In this document: one piece after another, positions 9,900 to 18,421 of the stretch
Position numbering within the stretch: the stretch's first letter is position 1
Layout: each line of letters starts with the position of its first letter
Assembly (NCBI RefSeq): GCF_026241895.1
Contig: NZ_JAPJIV010000003.1
Span: forward strand, 390,173-454,172
From: Pseudomonas sp. RIT-562
Lineage (GTDB): Bacteria; Pseudomonadota; Gammaproteobacteria; Pseudomonadales; Pseudomonadaceae
Direction of reading: 5' to 3'
DNA length: 64,000 nt
Notes under the pieces: generated by a model
What the model was told of the DNA's origin: nothing
Databases searched by the model: none
Seen by the model: only the letters and a program-made list of their open reading frames with translations
Translations under genes and position numbers: made by a program

Positions 9900-10985
9900 A
9901 TGACCATTAGCGACGCACTGCACCGCTTGCTGCTCGATAACCTGACGACTGCCACCATCCTGCTAGACGCCCAGTTGCGCCTGGAGTACATGAACCCGGC
10001 GGCCGAAATGCTCCTGGCAATCAGCGGGCAGCGCAGTCACGGGCAATTCATCAGTGAGTTGTTTACCGAATCCACAGAAGCGCTGAACTCCCTGCGCCAG
10101 GCGGTTGAACAGGCCCACCCTTTCACCAAGCGCGAAGCAATGCTCACCGCCCTCACCGGGCAGACCCTGACTGTTGACTACGCAGTGACACCGATCCTGG
10201 CCAATGGCGACACCATGCTGTTGCTCGAAGTCCACCCGCGGGATCGCCTGTTGCGCATCACCAAGGAGGAGGCGCAGCTCTCTAAGCAGGAAACCAGCAA
10301 GATGCTGGTGCGCGGCCTGGCCCACGAGATCAAGAACCCGCTGGGCGGGATTCGTGGCGCAGCGCAACTGCTGGCCCGTGAGCTGCCCGAGGAAAGCCTG
10401 CGCGATTACACGAACGTGATCATTGAAGAAGCCGATCGCCTGCGCAACCTGGTTGATCGCATGCTCGGCTCAAACAAGCTGCCATCGCTGGCCATGTGCA
10501 ACATTCACGAAGTACTGGAGCGCGTCTGCCACCTGGTGGAAGCCGAAAGCCAGGGCTGCATCAACCTGGTGCGCGACTACGACCCAAGCATTCCCGACGT
10601 CCTGATCGATCGCGAGCAGATGATTCAGGCGGTACTTAACATCGTGCGCAACGCGATGCAGGCCATCAGCAGCCAGAATGAGTTGCGACTTGGCCGCATC
10701 AGCCTGCGTACCCGCGCCATGCGCCAGTTCACCATCGGCCACGTGCGCCATCGCCTGGTGACCAAGATCGAGATCATCGACAACGGCCCCGGCATACCTG
10801 CGGAACTTCAGGAAACCATCTTCTTTCCCATGGTCAGCGGCCGCCCGGACGGTACCGGACTGGGCCTGGCCATTACCCAGAACATCATCAGCCAGCACCA
10901 GGGCCTGATCGAGTGTGACAGCCACCCAGGCCACACCACCTTCTCGATCTTTCTGCCACTGGAACAAGGAGCCACATCGACATGA
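9900..10985 (+). CDS. ntrB: Nitrogen regulation sensor histidine kinase NtrB
   Basis: A soluble 361-residue kinase/phosphatase that controls NtrC under PII (GlnB/GlnK) direction. It has an N-terminal PAS-like domain (about 10-110), the dimerisation H-box RGLAHEIKNPLGG with phospho-acceptor His142, and an ATPase domain with N-box (IVRNAMQA), DNGPGIP and GTGLGLAI. No membrane segment, as expected. Start ATG at 9900 follows AGAGG. It overlaps ntrC by four bases (ATGA). Confidence 0.97.
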   Translation: MTISDALHRLLLDNLTTATILLDAQLRLEYMNPAAEMLLAISGQRSHGQFISELFTESTEALNSLRQAVEQAHPFTKREAMLTALTGQTLTVDYAVTPILANGDTMLLLEVHPRDRLLRITKEEAQLSKQETSKMLVRGLAHEIKNPLGGIRGAAQLLARELPEESLRDYTNVIIEEADRLRNLVDRMLGSNKLPSLAMCNIHEVLERVCHLVEAESQGCINLVRDYDPSIPDVLIDREQMIQAVLNIVRNAMQAISSQNELRLGRISLRTRAMRQFTIGHVRHRLVTKIEIIDNGPGIPAELQETIFFPMVSGRPDGTGLGLAITQNIISQHQGLIECDSHPGHTTFSIFLPLEQGATST

Positions 10986-12418
10986 GCCGTAGTGAAACCG
11001 TGTGGATCGTCGATGACGACCGTTCTATCCGTTGGGTCCTGGAAAAAGCCTTGCAGCAGGAAGGCATGACCACGCAAAGCTTCGACAGCGCCGATGGCGT
11101 GATGAGCCGCCTGGCGCGCCAGCAGCCGGACGTGATCATCTCCGACATCCGCATGCCCGGCGCCAGCGGCCTGGACCTTCTGGCGCGGATTCGCGAACAG
11201 CACCCACGGCTGCCCGTGATCATCATGACTGCTCACTCGGATCTGGACAGCGCTGTCGCGTCCTATCAGGGCGGCGCGTTCGAGTACCTGCCAAAACCGT
11301 TTGACGTCGACGAAGCCGTATCCTTGGTGAAGCGCGCCAATCAGCACGCCCAGGAGCAACAAGGCCTGGAAGTCGTCCCGACGCTGACGCGCACCCCGGA
11401 AATCATCGGCGAAGCGCCGGCGATGCAGGAAGTGTTTCGCGCCATCGGGCGCTTGAGCCATTCCAACATCACCGTACTGATCAACGGCGAATCCGGCACC
11501 GGCAAGGAGCTGGTTGCCCACGCGCTGCACCGCCACAGCCCTCGAGCGGCCTCGCCGTTCATCGCACTGAACATGGCGGCAATCCCCAAGGACCTGATGG
11601 AATCCGAGTTGTTCGGCCATGAGAAAGGTGCCTTCACCGGCGCGGCCAACCTGCGCCGCGGGCGTTTCGAGCAGGCGGATGGCGGCACCCTGTTTCTTGA
11701 TGAAATCGGCGACATGCCGGCCGACACTCAGACTCGCCTGCTGCGGGTTCTGGCTGATGGCGAGTTTTACCGGGTGGGCGGCCATACACCGGTCAAGGTC
11801 GACGTGCGAATCATCGCCGCGACTCACCAGAACCTGGAAACCCTGGTGCACGCGGGTAAATTCCGCGAAGACTTGTTCCACCGCCTTAACGTCATCCGCA
11901 TTCACATCCCGCGCCTGTCGGATCGTCGCGAAGACATCCCGACCTTGGCCAAGCACTTCCTCGCCCGCGCCGCCCAAGAGCTGGCGGTGGAGCCGAAGCT
12001 GCTCAAGAGCGAGACCGAGGAGTACCTTAAAAACCTGCCATGGGGCGGCAACGTGCGTCAGCTGGAGAACACCTGCCGCTGGATCACGGTGATGGCTTCC
12101 GGTCGCGAAGTGCACATCAGTGACCTGCCGCCAGAGCTGCTGAACCTGCCCCAGGATTCGGCACCAGTCACCAACTGGGAGCAGGCGCTGCGCCAGTGGG
12201 CCGATCAAGCCCTGGCTCGCGGCCAGTCGAGCCTGCTCGACAGTGCGGTGCCGGCGTTTGAACGGATCATGATCGAAACCGCCCTCAAGCATACCGCTGG
12301 CCGTCGGCGTGATGCCGCGGTGTTGCTGGGCTGGGGTCGCAACACCCTGACTCGCAAGATCAAGGAATTGGGGATGAAGGTTGATGGCGGGGATGATGAC
12401 GAGGGGGAAGAGGGCTAA
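10982..12418 (+). CDS. ntrC: Nitrogen regulation response regulator NtrC
   Basis: An RpoN enhancer-binding activator of 478 residues. The receiver domain has phospho-acceptor Asp55 in IISDIRMPG; the AAA+ domain has Walker A GESGTGKE (169-176) and the sigma-54 contact loop GAFTGA (216-221); the C-terminal Fis-type helix-turn-helix includes LGWGRNTLTRKIKELGM. The tail is acidic (DGGDDDEGEEG). It is translationally coupled to ntrB. Probable targets in this window are glnA, ntrBC itself and the RNA locus just downstream. Confidence 0.98.
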   Translation: MSRSETVWIVDDDRSIRWVLEKALQQEGMTTQSFDSADGVMSRLARQQPDVIISDIRMPGASGLDLLARIREQHPRLPVIIMTAHSDLDSAVASYQGGAFEYLPKPFDVDEAVSLVKRANQHAQEQQGLEVVPTLTRTPEIIGEAPAMQEVFRAIGRLSHSNITVLINGESGTGKELVAHALHRHSPRAASPFIALNMAAIPKDLMESELFGHEKGAFTGAANLRRGRFEQADGGTLFLDEIGDMPADTQTRLLRVLADGEFYRVGGHTPVKVDVRIIAATHQNLETLVHAGKFREDLFHRLNVIRIHIPRLSDRREDIPTLAKHFLARAAQELAVEPKLLKSETEEYLKNLPWGGNVRQLENTCRWITVMASGREVHISDLPPELLNLPQDSAPVTNWEQALRQWADQALARGQSSLLDSAVPAFERIMIETALKHTAGRRRDAAVLLGWGRNTLTRKIKELGMKVDGGDDDEGEEG

Positions 12419-12451
12419 ACAGCTTTAGATCTTCGCTGACCGTTAGATCCA

Positions 12452-12543
12452 ATCGCGGGCAAGCCTTGCTCCCACAGGGATCGTTGGTGTTCACGCAATC
12501 GTGGGCACCAATGATCCCTGTGGGAGCAAGGCTTGCCCGCGAT
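12452..12543. repeat. REP palindrome pair after ntrC
   Basis: Arms 12452-12482 and 12513-12543 are perfect inverted 31-mers containing ATCGCGGGCAAGCCTTGCTC. It may stabilise or end the ntrBC transcript. Confidence 0.88.
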
Positions 12544-12654
12544 GCTTTTGGCGCCAACGTGCACCGACTGAATGCACCGTGAACCGCAATCGCGCACGAA
12601 TGCTGATTTAAAACCCCGCCTGCTTTCGCAACCGAACCCCAACCGAAAAAACAC

Positions 12655-12679
12655 GAAAGCCCCGAATTACGGGGCTTTC
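12655..12679 (-). terminator. Hairpin, terminator-like on minus strand
   Basis: GAAAGCCCCG (12655-12664) pairs with CGGGGCTTTC (12670-12679) around AATTA. Read leftward it is followed by GTGTTTTTT, a good intrinsic terminator; read rightward the T run is weak. It lies just upstream of the NrsZ-like promoter. Confidence 0.6.
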
Positions 12680-12718
12680 GGCGTTTTGGCCAGGGTTTAT
12701 GTATCAACTTGTTAAAAC

Positions 12719-12735
12719 CTGGCACGCCCCCTGCA
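12719..12735 (+). promoter_or_regulatory. RpoN promoter of the NrsZ-like RNA
   Basis: CTGGCACGCCCCCTGCA: the -24 box TGGCACG is perfect, the -12 box is CTGC, and GG (12721-12722) and GC (12733-12734) are correctly spaced. It drives no annotated protein gene in this direction before 13409, only the tandem-repeat RNA region. Confidence 0.82.
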
Positions 12736-12745
12736 ATAGTCCATT

Positions 12746-12973
12746 CAGTGAATCAGTTCACTACCCAGTTTCGGGGACCTTGGTACAGGCAGGCCGGGGA
12801 TTCCCCTCTTTACACCGGGCTCACACCGCACAAGCGACGAGCCCACCCAGTTTTGGGGCCCTTGATACAGGCAGGTCAGGGGTTCCTTCTTTACACCGGG
12901 CTGACGCCGCAATGCGCGAGCCCTCCCGTTTTGGGAACCTTGGTACAGGCAGGCCGGGGATTCCCTCTTTTAT
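12746..12973 (+). ncRNA. nrsZ: NrsZ-like nitrogen-regulated small RNA, three tandem repeats
   Basis: Between ntrC and the next gene, downstream of an RpoN promoter, the DNA holds three degenerate tandem copies of an approximately 80-bp unit: 12766-12847, 12848-12926 and 12927-12973 (partial). Each contains ACCTTGGTACAGGCAGG or a close variant, followed by a GGGG...TTCC hairpin and a T-rich stretch; copies 1 and 2 add a GGGCT...AGCCC hairpin. The 5' end carries GTGAATCAGTTCAC, and the last copy ends TTCCCTCTTTTATT, a likely terminator. NrsZ of P. aeruginosa is an RpoN/NtrC-dependent processed RNA made of repeated stem-loops beside ntrC. Position, promoter and repeats fit it; the exact ends are inferred. 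Confidence 0.75.
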
Positions 12974-13410
12974 TGCTCCCGGAGATGGATCTCCAGTCGC
13001 CAACGGTCATCGACCTCGCTACCGACCCACTCACCCAGCAGTGGCCTCGCAGCCACCACGGTCAGCAACAATCCCCCATCACTCATTCGCACTCGCCAGT
13101 TCACGCTTTTGTCGTTGAGCTTGAGCTGCCCTTTCTGCGCCTTGCCATCGGCGGCGAACAGCAATGCCAGGCTGCCGTCGACGATTTCGCCATGGGTCTT
13201 GGGTTCGTTGTTGAACCACACCACCAATCCGTCGCTCGTCACCTCTACCTGTTGCAGCTCAGTGGGGTCTGGTGTGGTCAGACGGCCGATCATCAACCCG
13301 ACCATGACGCCAACAATCGCCAAAGACCCCATCACCCGAGGTAATAGTTTCGAACGCCGATCCACGGGCGGCGTAGAATGCCGGTCATCTTTATCTTCGG
13401 AGCCGTGCAT
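12970..13410 (-). CDS. Hypothetical single-pass inner-membrane protein
   Basis: The 146-residue protein has a charged N-terminus (about 25 residues), one membrane helix (VMGSLAIVGVMVGLMIGRL, near 26-44) and a periplasmic domain likely to be beta-rich. I do not recognise the family. Its ATG (13408-13410) overlaps on the opposite strand with the ATG of trmL in the sequence CATG. A later start at residue 27 would remove the basic N-terminus. Its stop touches the end of the NrsZ-like RNA region. Confidence 0.65.
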   Translation of the reverse strand: MHGSEDKDDRHSTPPVDRRSKLLPRVMGSLAIVGVMVGLMIGRLTTPDPTELQQVEVTSDGLVVWFNNEPKTHGEIVDGSLALLFAADGKAQKGQLKLNDKSVNWRVRMSDGGLLLTVVAARPLLGEWVGSEVDDRWRLEIHLREQ

Positions 13411-13864
13411 GTTTCACGTCATCCTCTTCCAACCAGAAATTCCGCCGAATACCGGCAACGTTATCAGGCTGTGCGCCAACAGTGGCTGCCACCTGCATTT
13501 GATCGAGCCCCTGGGCTTCGAGATGGACGACAAGCGCCTGCGCCGGGCGGGGCTCGATTATCACGAGTACGCCACCCTGCAACGACACGCCGACCTTGCC
13601 AGCTGCCTGGAAAGCCTCGGTCACCCACGCCTGTTCGCCTTCACCACCAAGGGCTCGCGGCCGTTCCATGATGCGAGCTTCGCCGAGGGCGACGCGTTCC
13701 TGTTCGGCCCGGAAAGCCGTGGCCTGCCAGCCGAAGTGCTGGACGCCCTGCCGGGTGAACAACGTCTGCGCCTGCCGATGCGTGAGGGTTGCCGCAGCCT
13801 GAACCTGTCGAACACCGTGGCCGTCGCAGTGTACGAAGGCTGGCGCCAGCTGGGCTTCAAGTAA
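13409..13864 (+). CDS. trmL: tRNA (cytidine/uridine-34 2'-O)-methyltransferase TrmL
   Basis: A compact SPOUT methyltransferase of 151 residues, the usual TrmL length, which methylates the wobble ribose of tRNA-Leu. Conserved segments are FQPEIPPNTGN near the N-terminus, FLFGPESRGLP and LNLSNTVAVAVYE, which form the trefoil-knot SAM site. The start MFHVILFQ has CGGAG eight bases upstream; a longer in-frame reading from 13109 runs through the opposite gene and is rejected. Confidence 0.95.
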   Translation: MFHVILFQPEIPPNTGNVIRLCANSGCHLHLIEPLGFEMDDKRLRRAGLDYHEYATLQRHADLASCLESLGHPRLFAFTTKGSRPFHDASFAEGDAFLFGPESRGLPAEVLDALPGEQRLRLPMREGCRSLNLSNTVAVAVYEGWRQLGFK

Positions 13865-13876
13865 CACCGCATAGCA

Positions 13877-13970
13877 AATGTGGGAGCGGGCTTGCTCGCG
13901 AAGGGGTCATAACATTCAACCTCATCGTTGACTGTTACACCGCTTTCGCGAGCAAGCCCGCTCCCACATT
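13877..13970. repeat. REP palindrome pair
   Basis: AATGTGGGAGCGGGCTTGCT... (13877-13902) is perfectly inverted at 13945-13970, between convergent trmL and secB. Confidence 0.87.
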
Positions 13971-13993
13971 GGACTTGCTTTGACTCAGGACCG

Positions 13994-14485
13994 TTATTGA
14001 ACGGTCGGAGTCTCGCCAGCCGCCTGCATGCGTTGCAGCTCTTGCGCGTACAGCGCATCGAAGTTCACCGGAGCCAGCATCAGGGCCGGGAACGAGCCGC
14101 GGGTTACCAGGCTGTCCAGGGTTTCGCGAGCGTACGGGAACAGGATGTTCGGGCAGAAAGCACCCAGTGTGTGGCTCATCGAAGCGTCGTCCAGGTTCTT
14201 GATCAGGAAGATCCCGGCCTGTTGCACTTCGGCGATGAACGCCACTTCGCCGCTCTCACCGTTTTTAACGGTAACCGACAAGGTCAGCACGACTTCGTGG
14301 AAGTCACCTTCCAGCGCCTTCTGACGGGTGTTCAGATCCAGACCGACGCTCGGCTCCCACTGCTGGCGAAAGATCGCCGGGCTTTTCGGGGCTTCGAAGG
14401 ACAAGTCACGTACGTAGATGCGCTGCAAGGAGAATTGCGGTGCGGTTTCTTCTTCGCTAGCTGCAGTGTTCTGTTGGTCAGTCAT
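13994..14485 (-). CDS. secB: Protein-export chaperone SecB
   Basis: SecB keeps preproteins unfolded and delivers them to SecA. The product is 163 residues, starting [13 protein letters not shown], with the family core [16 protein letters not shown] and [22 protein letters not shown]. The frame continues upstream to 14677 through grxC sequence; ATG at 14485 gives the standard length. It follows grxC by 40 bp on the same strand, an arrangement seen in other gammaproteobacteria. Confidence 0.97.
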   Translation of the reverse strand: MTDQQNTAASEEETAPQFSLQRIYVRDLSFEAPKSPAIFRQQWEPSVGLDLNTRQKALEGDFHEVVLTLSVTVKNGESGEVAFIAEVQQAGIFLIKNLDDASMSHTLGAFCPNILFPYARETLDSLVTRGSFPALMLAPVNFDALYAQELQRMQAAGETPTVQ

Positions 14486-14525
14486 CTCAGATCCTTTCTG
14501 ATCTTGGGTCTTATAGGGAAGGCGT

Positions 14526-14780
14526 TCAGGCCTTGAGCAGGGCGTCGAGCTTGCCGGCGCGCTCAAGGGCAAACAAATCATCACAGCCACCGATGTGGCG
14601 CTCACCGATCCAGATTTGCGGAACGGATGTCCGTCCGGCTTTCTGGGCCATGGCGGCGCGCACCTGCGGCTTGCCATCGACCTTGATCTCTTCGAAGGCC
14701 ACGCCTTTGTTCTCGAGCAGGTACTTGGCTCGCGAGCAGTAAGGGCAGTAATCGCTGGAATAGACGACGACGTTGCTCAT
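14526..14780 (-). CDS. grxC: Glutaredoxin 3
   Basis: An 84-residue thioredoxin-fold protein with active site CPYC (Cys12, Cys15), TSVPQIWI (cis-proline) and HIGGCDDL for glutathione binding. It uses glutathione to reduce disulfides and ribonucleotide reductase. One base separates it from the rhodanese gene upstream, so rhodanese-grxC-secB is probably one operon. Confidence 0.96.
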   Translation of the reverse strand: MSNVVVYSSDYCPYCSRAKYLLENKGVAFEEIKVDGKPQVRAAMAQKAGRTSVPQIWIGERHIGGCDDLFALERAGKLDALLKA

Positions 14781-14781
14781 A

Positions 14782-15195
14782 TCACTTCACCAGCGGCAGG
14801 TTGTCGCCTTTCCAGCTGGAGATCCCGCCGGACAGCTTGGCGGCAGTGAAGCCGGATTTCATCAGCTCGCGGGCGTGAGTGCCAGCGGTCTGACCCATGG
14901 CGTCGACCAGGATGATGGTCTTGGCCTTGTGCTTTTCCAGTTCGCCGACACGAGCGGTCAGTTTGTCGTGAGGAATGTTCAGCGCACCAACAATGTGACC
15001 GGCGGCGAAGTCCTTGGTCGGACGAATGTCGATCACCACGCCTGCGTCCTTGTTGACCAGCCCGGTCAGCTCACCGGTGCTCAGGCTACGACCGCCGCCC
15101 TTCATTTCATGGGCGATCAGCAGAGCCAGCAGAACGGCGAAGATACCGACAAGCAGATAGTGAGTGGTGGCAAATGCAATCAGGTGATCAACCAT
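14782..15195 (-). CDS. Membrane-anchored rhodanese-like protein lacking the active-site cysteine
   Basis: 137 residues from MVDHLIAFATTHY. An N-terminal membrane helix (YLLVGIFAVLLALLIA) precedes a rhodanese domain (VVIDIRPTKDFAAGHIVGALNIP). The active-site loop reads ILVDAMGQTAG, so aspartate replaces the usual cysteine of CxxG and sulfurtransferase activity is unlikely. It resembles YibN, found beside grxC-secB. The frame extends to 15243, but the shorter form starts right before the helix. Confidence 0.85.
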   Translation of the reverse strand: MVDHLIAFATTHYLLVGIFAVLLALLIAHEMKGGGRSLSTGELTGLVNKDAGVVIDIRPTKDFAAGHIVGALNIPHDKLTARVGELEKHKAKTIILVDAMGQTAGTHARELMKSGFTAAKLSGGISSWKGDNLPLVK

Positions 15196-15348
15196 TGAAG
15201 GAGGTTCCAGGGCGTTAAAATGTCGGCCAGTATACACAGCCACTATGGTGGGCCAAACCCCGTCCGGCGGTGACGTGGCCGGAACTTCGCTTTAAACTGC
15301 CACTCCCTTTTCCATTGCCCTCTTTTAACTCAGCCACGAGTGGAATCC

Positions 15349-16878
15349 ATGACTACCACGCCTAAACCTTTGGTCCTGATCATCCTCGACGGCTTCGGTC
15401 ACAGTGAGAGCCCTGAATCCAACGCCGTATTCGCCGCGAAGAAGCCTGTGCTGGACCGCTTGACTGCCTCCGTACCCAACGGCCTGATCTCGGGCAGCGG
15501 CATGGACGTCGGCCTGCCGGATGGCCAGATGGGCAATTCCGAAGTTGGTCACATGAACCTCGGTGCTGGCCGCGTTGTGTACCAGGACTTCACTCGAGTG
15601 ACCAAATCGATCCGCGACGGCGAGTTCTTCGAGAACCCGACCATTTGCGCCGCCGTGGATAAAGCCGTCGCTGCCGGCAAAGCCGTGCACTTCATGGGCC
15701 TGCTGTCCGACGGCGGCGTTCACAGCCACCAGGATCACCTGGTTGCCATGGCGGAGTTGGCCTACAAGCGCGGCGCCGAGAAAATCTATCTGCACGCCTT
15801 CCTTGACGGCCGCGACACCCCACCGAAGAGTGCCCAGTCGTCGATCGAACTGCTCGATGCCAGCTTCCAGGCGCTGGGCAAAGGCCGAATCGCCAGCATC
15901 ATCGGCCGTTACTTCGCCATGGATCGCGACAACCGCTGGGACCGCGTCTCCCAGGCCTACAACCTGATTGTCGATGGCAACGGCGAATTCAACTCCGCCA
16001 CTGCCCAGGAAGGCCTGGAAGCCGCTTACGCACGCGGCGAGAGCGACGAATTCGTCAAGGCCACCTCCATCGGTGAGCCGGTCAAAGTCGAAGACGGCGA
16101 TGCCGTCGTATTCATGAACTTCCGCGCCGACCGCGCCCGGGAACTGACTCGGGTGTTCGTCGAAGACGATTTCAAGGAATTCGAACGTGCACGCCAGCCG
16201 AAGCTGGCCGGCTTCGTGATGCTGACCCAGTACGCTGCCAGCATTCCTGCCCCTTCGGCCTTCGCCGCCGGCAGCCTGGACAACGTACTGGGTGATTACC
16301 TGGCAAAAAACGGCAAGACCCAGCTGCGCATCGCCGAAACCGAGAAATACGCGCACGTGACCTTCTTCTTTTCCGGCGGTCGCGAAGAACCGTTCCCGGG
16401 CGAAAAGCGCATCCTGATTCCGTCGCCGAAAGTCGCCACCTACGACCTGCAGCCGGAAATGAGCGCACCGGAAGTCACTGACCGAATCGTCGACGCCATT
16501 GAAAACCAGCGTTATGACGTGATCGTGGTCAACTACGCCAACGGCGACATGGTCGGCCACAGCGGCGTATTCGATGCGGCGGTGAAGGCGGTTGAGTGCC
16601 TGGACCTGTGCGTGGGCCGCATTGTCGATGCGCTGGAAAAAGTGGGCGGTGAAGCGCTGATCACGGCTGACCACGGTAACGTCGAGCAGATGTCCGACGA
16701 GTCTACTGGCCAGGCTCATACCGCTCACACCACTGAGCCGGTGCCGTTCATCTATGTCGGCAAGCGTGACTTCAAGGTGCGTGATGGCGGCGTTCTGGCG
16801 GATGTGGCGCCGACGATGTTGATGTTGCTGGGGATGGAAAAACCAGCTGAGATGACCGGCACCTCGATCCTAGTCTAA
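15349..16878 (+). CDS. gpmI: Cofactor-independent phosphoglycerate mutase
   Basis: It interconverts 3- and 2-phosphoglycerate in glycolysis using two manganese ions. The 509-residue protein has the alkaline-phosphatase fold: [11 protein letters not shown] supplies the first metal aspartate, Ser64 in [16 protein letters not shown] is the phospho-acceptor, and [11 protein letters not shown] is the C-terminal metal site. A GTG three codons earlier (15340) is in frame, but ATG at 15349 with GAGTGGA upstream is preferred. Confidence 0.97.
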   Translation: MTTTPKPLVLIILDGFGHSESPESNAVFAAKKPVLDRLTASVPNGLISGSGMDVGLPDGQMGNSEVGHMNLGAGRVVYQDFTRVTKSIRDGEFFENPTICAAVDKAVAAGKAVHFMGLLSDGGVHSHQDHLVAMAELAYKRGAEKIYLHAFLDGRDTPPKSAQSSIELLDASFQALGKGRIASIIGRYFAMDRDNRWDRVSQAYNLIVDGNGEFNSATAQEGLEAAYARGESDEFVKATSIGEPVKVEDGDAVVFMNFRADRARELTRVFVEDDFKEFERARQPKLAGFVMLTQYAASIPAPSAFAAGSLDNVLGDYLAKNGKTQLRIAETEKYAHVTFFFSGGREEPFPGEKRILIPSPKVATYDLQPEMSAPEVTDRIVDAIENQRYDVIVVNYANGDMVGHSGVFDAAVKAVECLDLCVGRIVDALEKVGGEALITADHGNVEQMSDESTGQAHTAHTTEPVPFIYVGKRDFKVRDGGVLADVAPTMLMLLGMEKPAEMTGTSILV

Positions 16879-16894
16879 CCAGCCCATAACCCTA

Positions 16895-16980
16895 TAGGAG
16901 CGAGCCTGCTCGCGATCGCAATCTGACAGCCAACATCATTGTTGAATGTTAAGACGCCATCGCGAGCAGGCTCGCTCTTA
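16895..16980. repeat. REP palindrome pair
   Basis: TAGGAGCGAGCCTGCTCGCG (from 16895) pairs with its inverted copy at 16959-16980, with one mismatch near the outer end. It sits between gpmI and envC. Confidence 0.82.
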
Positions 16981-17094
16981 CAGGGGGCAGCGCTGATTTT
17001 CAGTCCGGTTATCACACAGCCCCAATTGGGCGTTTTTTTTGCGGCGCTTGGCGGGCATACTAGGCCGTCCCTTTCCCTGGTGTCGCCCGCCTTT

Positions 17095-18390
17095 ATGCTT
17101 CGCGTCCTGATAGCCCTTGCCCTGACTTGCCTGCTCCAACCGGCCTTCGCTGACGAGCGCGCGCAAACCCAACAGCAGTTGGACGCCACGCGTCAGGATA
17201 TTGCCGAGCTAAAAAAACTGCTGGGCAAGCTCCAGGAAGAAAAATCCGGAGTCCAAAAGGACCTCAAAGGCACCGAGACCGAAATGGGCAAGCTCGAGAA
17301 GCAGGTCGACGCCCTGCAAAAAGAGCTGAAGAAAAGCGAAGCCGAGCTGCAGCGACTCGATGCCGAGAAAAAAAAACTCCAGAGCGCGCGCGTTGAACAG
17401 CAACGACTGATTGCCATCCAGGCTCGGGCGGCCTACCAGAACGGGCGTCAGGAGTACCTGAAGCTGTTGCTGAACCAGCAGAACCCGGAAAAATTCGCCC
17501 GCACCCTCACCTATTACGACTACCTGAGCCAGGCCCGCCTGGAACAGCTGAAAAATTTCAACGAGACCCTGCGGCAACTGGCCAATGTCGAAAAAGATAT
17601 CGACATGCAGCAGGCTCAACTGCTGGTGCAGAAAAGCAGCCTGGACAGCCAGCGAGACGAACTCGAAAAAGTTCGCCAGGAACGCCAGCAGGTACTCGCC
17701 AAGCTCAACCTTGACGTCAAGGCTCGCGACCAGAAACTGGCAGCCCGCGAGCAAGATCAGGCAGACCTGTCTAAAGTCCTTAAAACCATCGAAGAAACCC
17801 TGGCCCGTCAGGCCCGTGAGGCAGAAGAAGCGCGGCAAAAAGCGCTGATCGCCCAGCAGGAAGCCGAAAAAAAGCGTTTACGTGAGGCCCAGGCAGCAGC
17901 AGAAGACACGTCTGACGCCCCACGCAAACAGGTCAAATCGACACCCGGGGCATTGGTCTCCAGCTCAGGCGAAACCTTCGGTGGTGCTTTTGCTTCCACT
18001 CGGGGAAAACTTCCATGGCCTGTTGATGGTCGATTGCTGGCACGCTTTGGCGAAACCCGTGGCGATGACGCGCGTACCAAGTGGGACGGCGTGATGATCA
18101 GTGCGTCCGCAGGCAGCCAGGTGCATGCCGTGCATGGTGGTCGTGTAGTGTTTGCCGACTGGCTGCGTGGCGCTGGCCTGCTGGTCATCCTCGATCACGG
18201 CAACGGGTTCCTGAGTCTGTATGGTCACAACCAGACGCTGTTGAAGTCTGCAGGTGACGTGGTTAAAGCCGGTGAGTCCATCTCCACTGTCGGCAGCAGT
18301 GGCGGACAGGACACACCAGCGTTGTATTTTGCTATTCGTCAGCAGGGTCACCCGAGTGATCCGGCGCAATGGTGCCGCGCGCAAGGATAA
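17095..18390 (+). CDS. envC: EnvC-like murein hydrolase activator, degenerate LytM domain
   Basis: A 431-residue periplasmic protein: signal peptide MLRVLIALALTCLLQPAFA, a long charged coiled coil (about 25-280) and a C-terminal LytM/M23 domain. The zinc ligands are lost: KWDGVMISA replaces HxGxD and LYFAIR replaces LHFEIR, exactly as in E. coli EnvC, which activates amidases rather than cutting peptidoglycan. The frame extends 52 codons upstream through a REP element; 17095 gives a clean signal peptide. ctpA follows by 31 bp. Confidence 0.93.
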   Translation: MLRVLIALALTCLLQPAFADERAQTQQQLDATRQDIAELKKLLGKLQEEKSGVQKDLKGTETEMGKLEKQVDALQKELKKSEAELQRLDAEKKKLQSARVEQQRLIAIQARAAYQNGRQEYLKLLLNQQNPEKFARTLTYYDYLSQARLEQLKNFNETLRQLANVEKDIDMQQAQLLVQKSSLDSQRDELEKVRQERQQVLAKLNLDVKARDQKLAAREQDQADLSKVLKTIEETLARQAREAEEARQKALIAQQEAEKKRLREAQAAAEDTSDAPRKQVKSTPGALVSSSGETFGGAFASTRGKLPWPVDGRLLARFGETRGDDARTKWDGVMISASAGSQVHAVHGGRVVFADWLRGAGLLVILDHGNGFLSLYGHNQTLLKSAGDVVKAGESISTVGSSGGQDTPALYFAIRQQGHPSDPAQWCRAQG

Positions 18391-18421
18391 GCACGCCATC
18401 TACTTCAGGAGTTCGTTCGAC

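Noticed and set aside
15325..16728. 467-codon minus-strand open frame opposite gpmI
   Set aside because: Antisense shadow; gpmI on the plus strand has all catalytic motifs.
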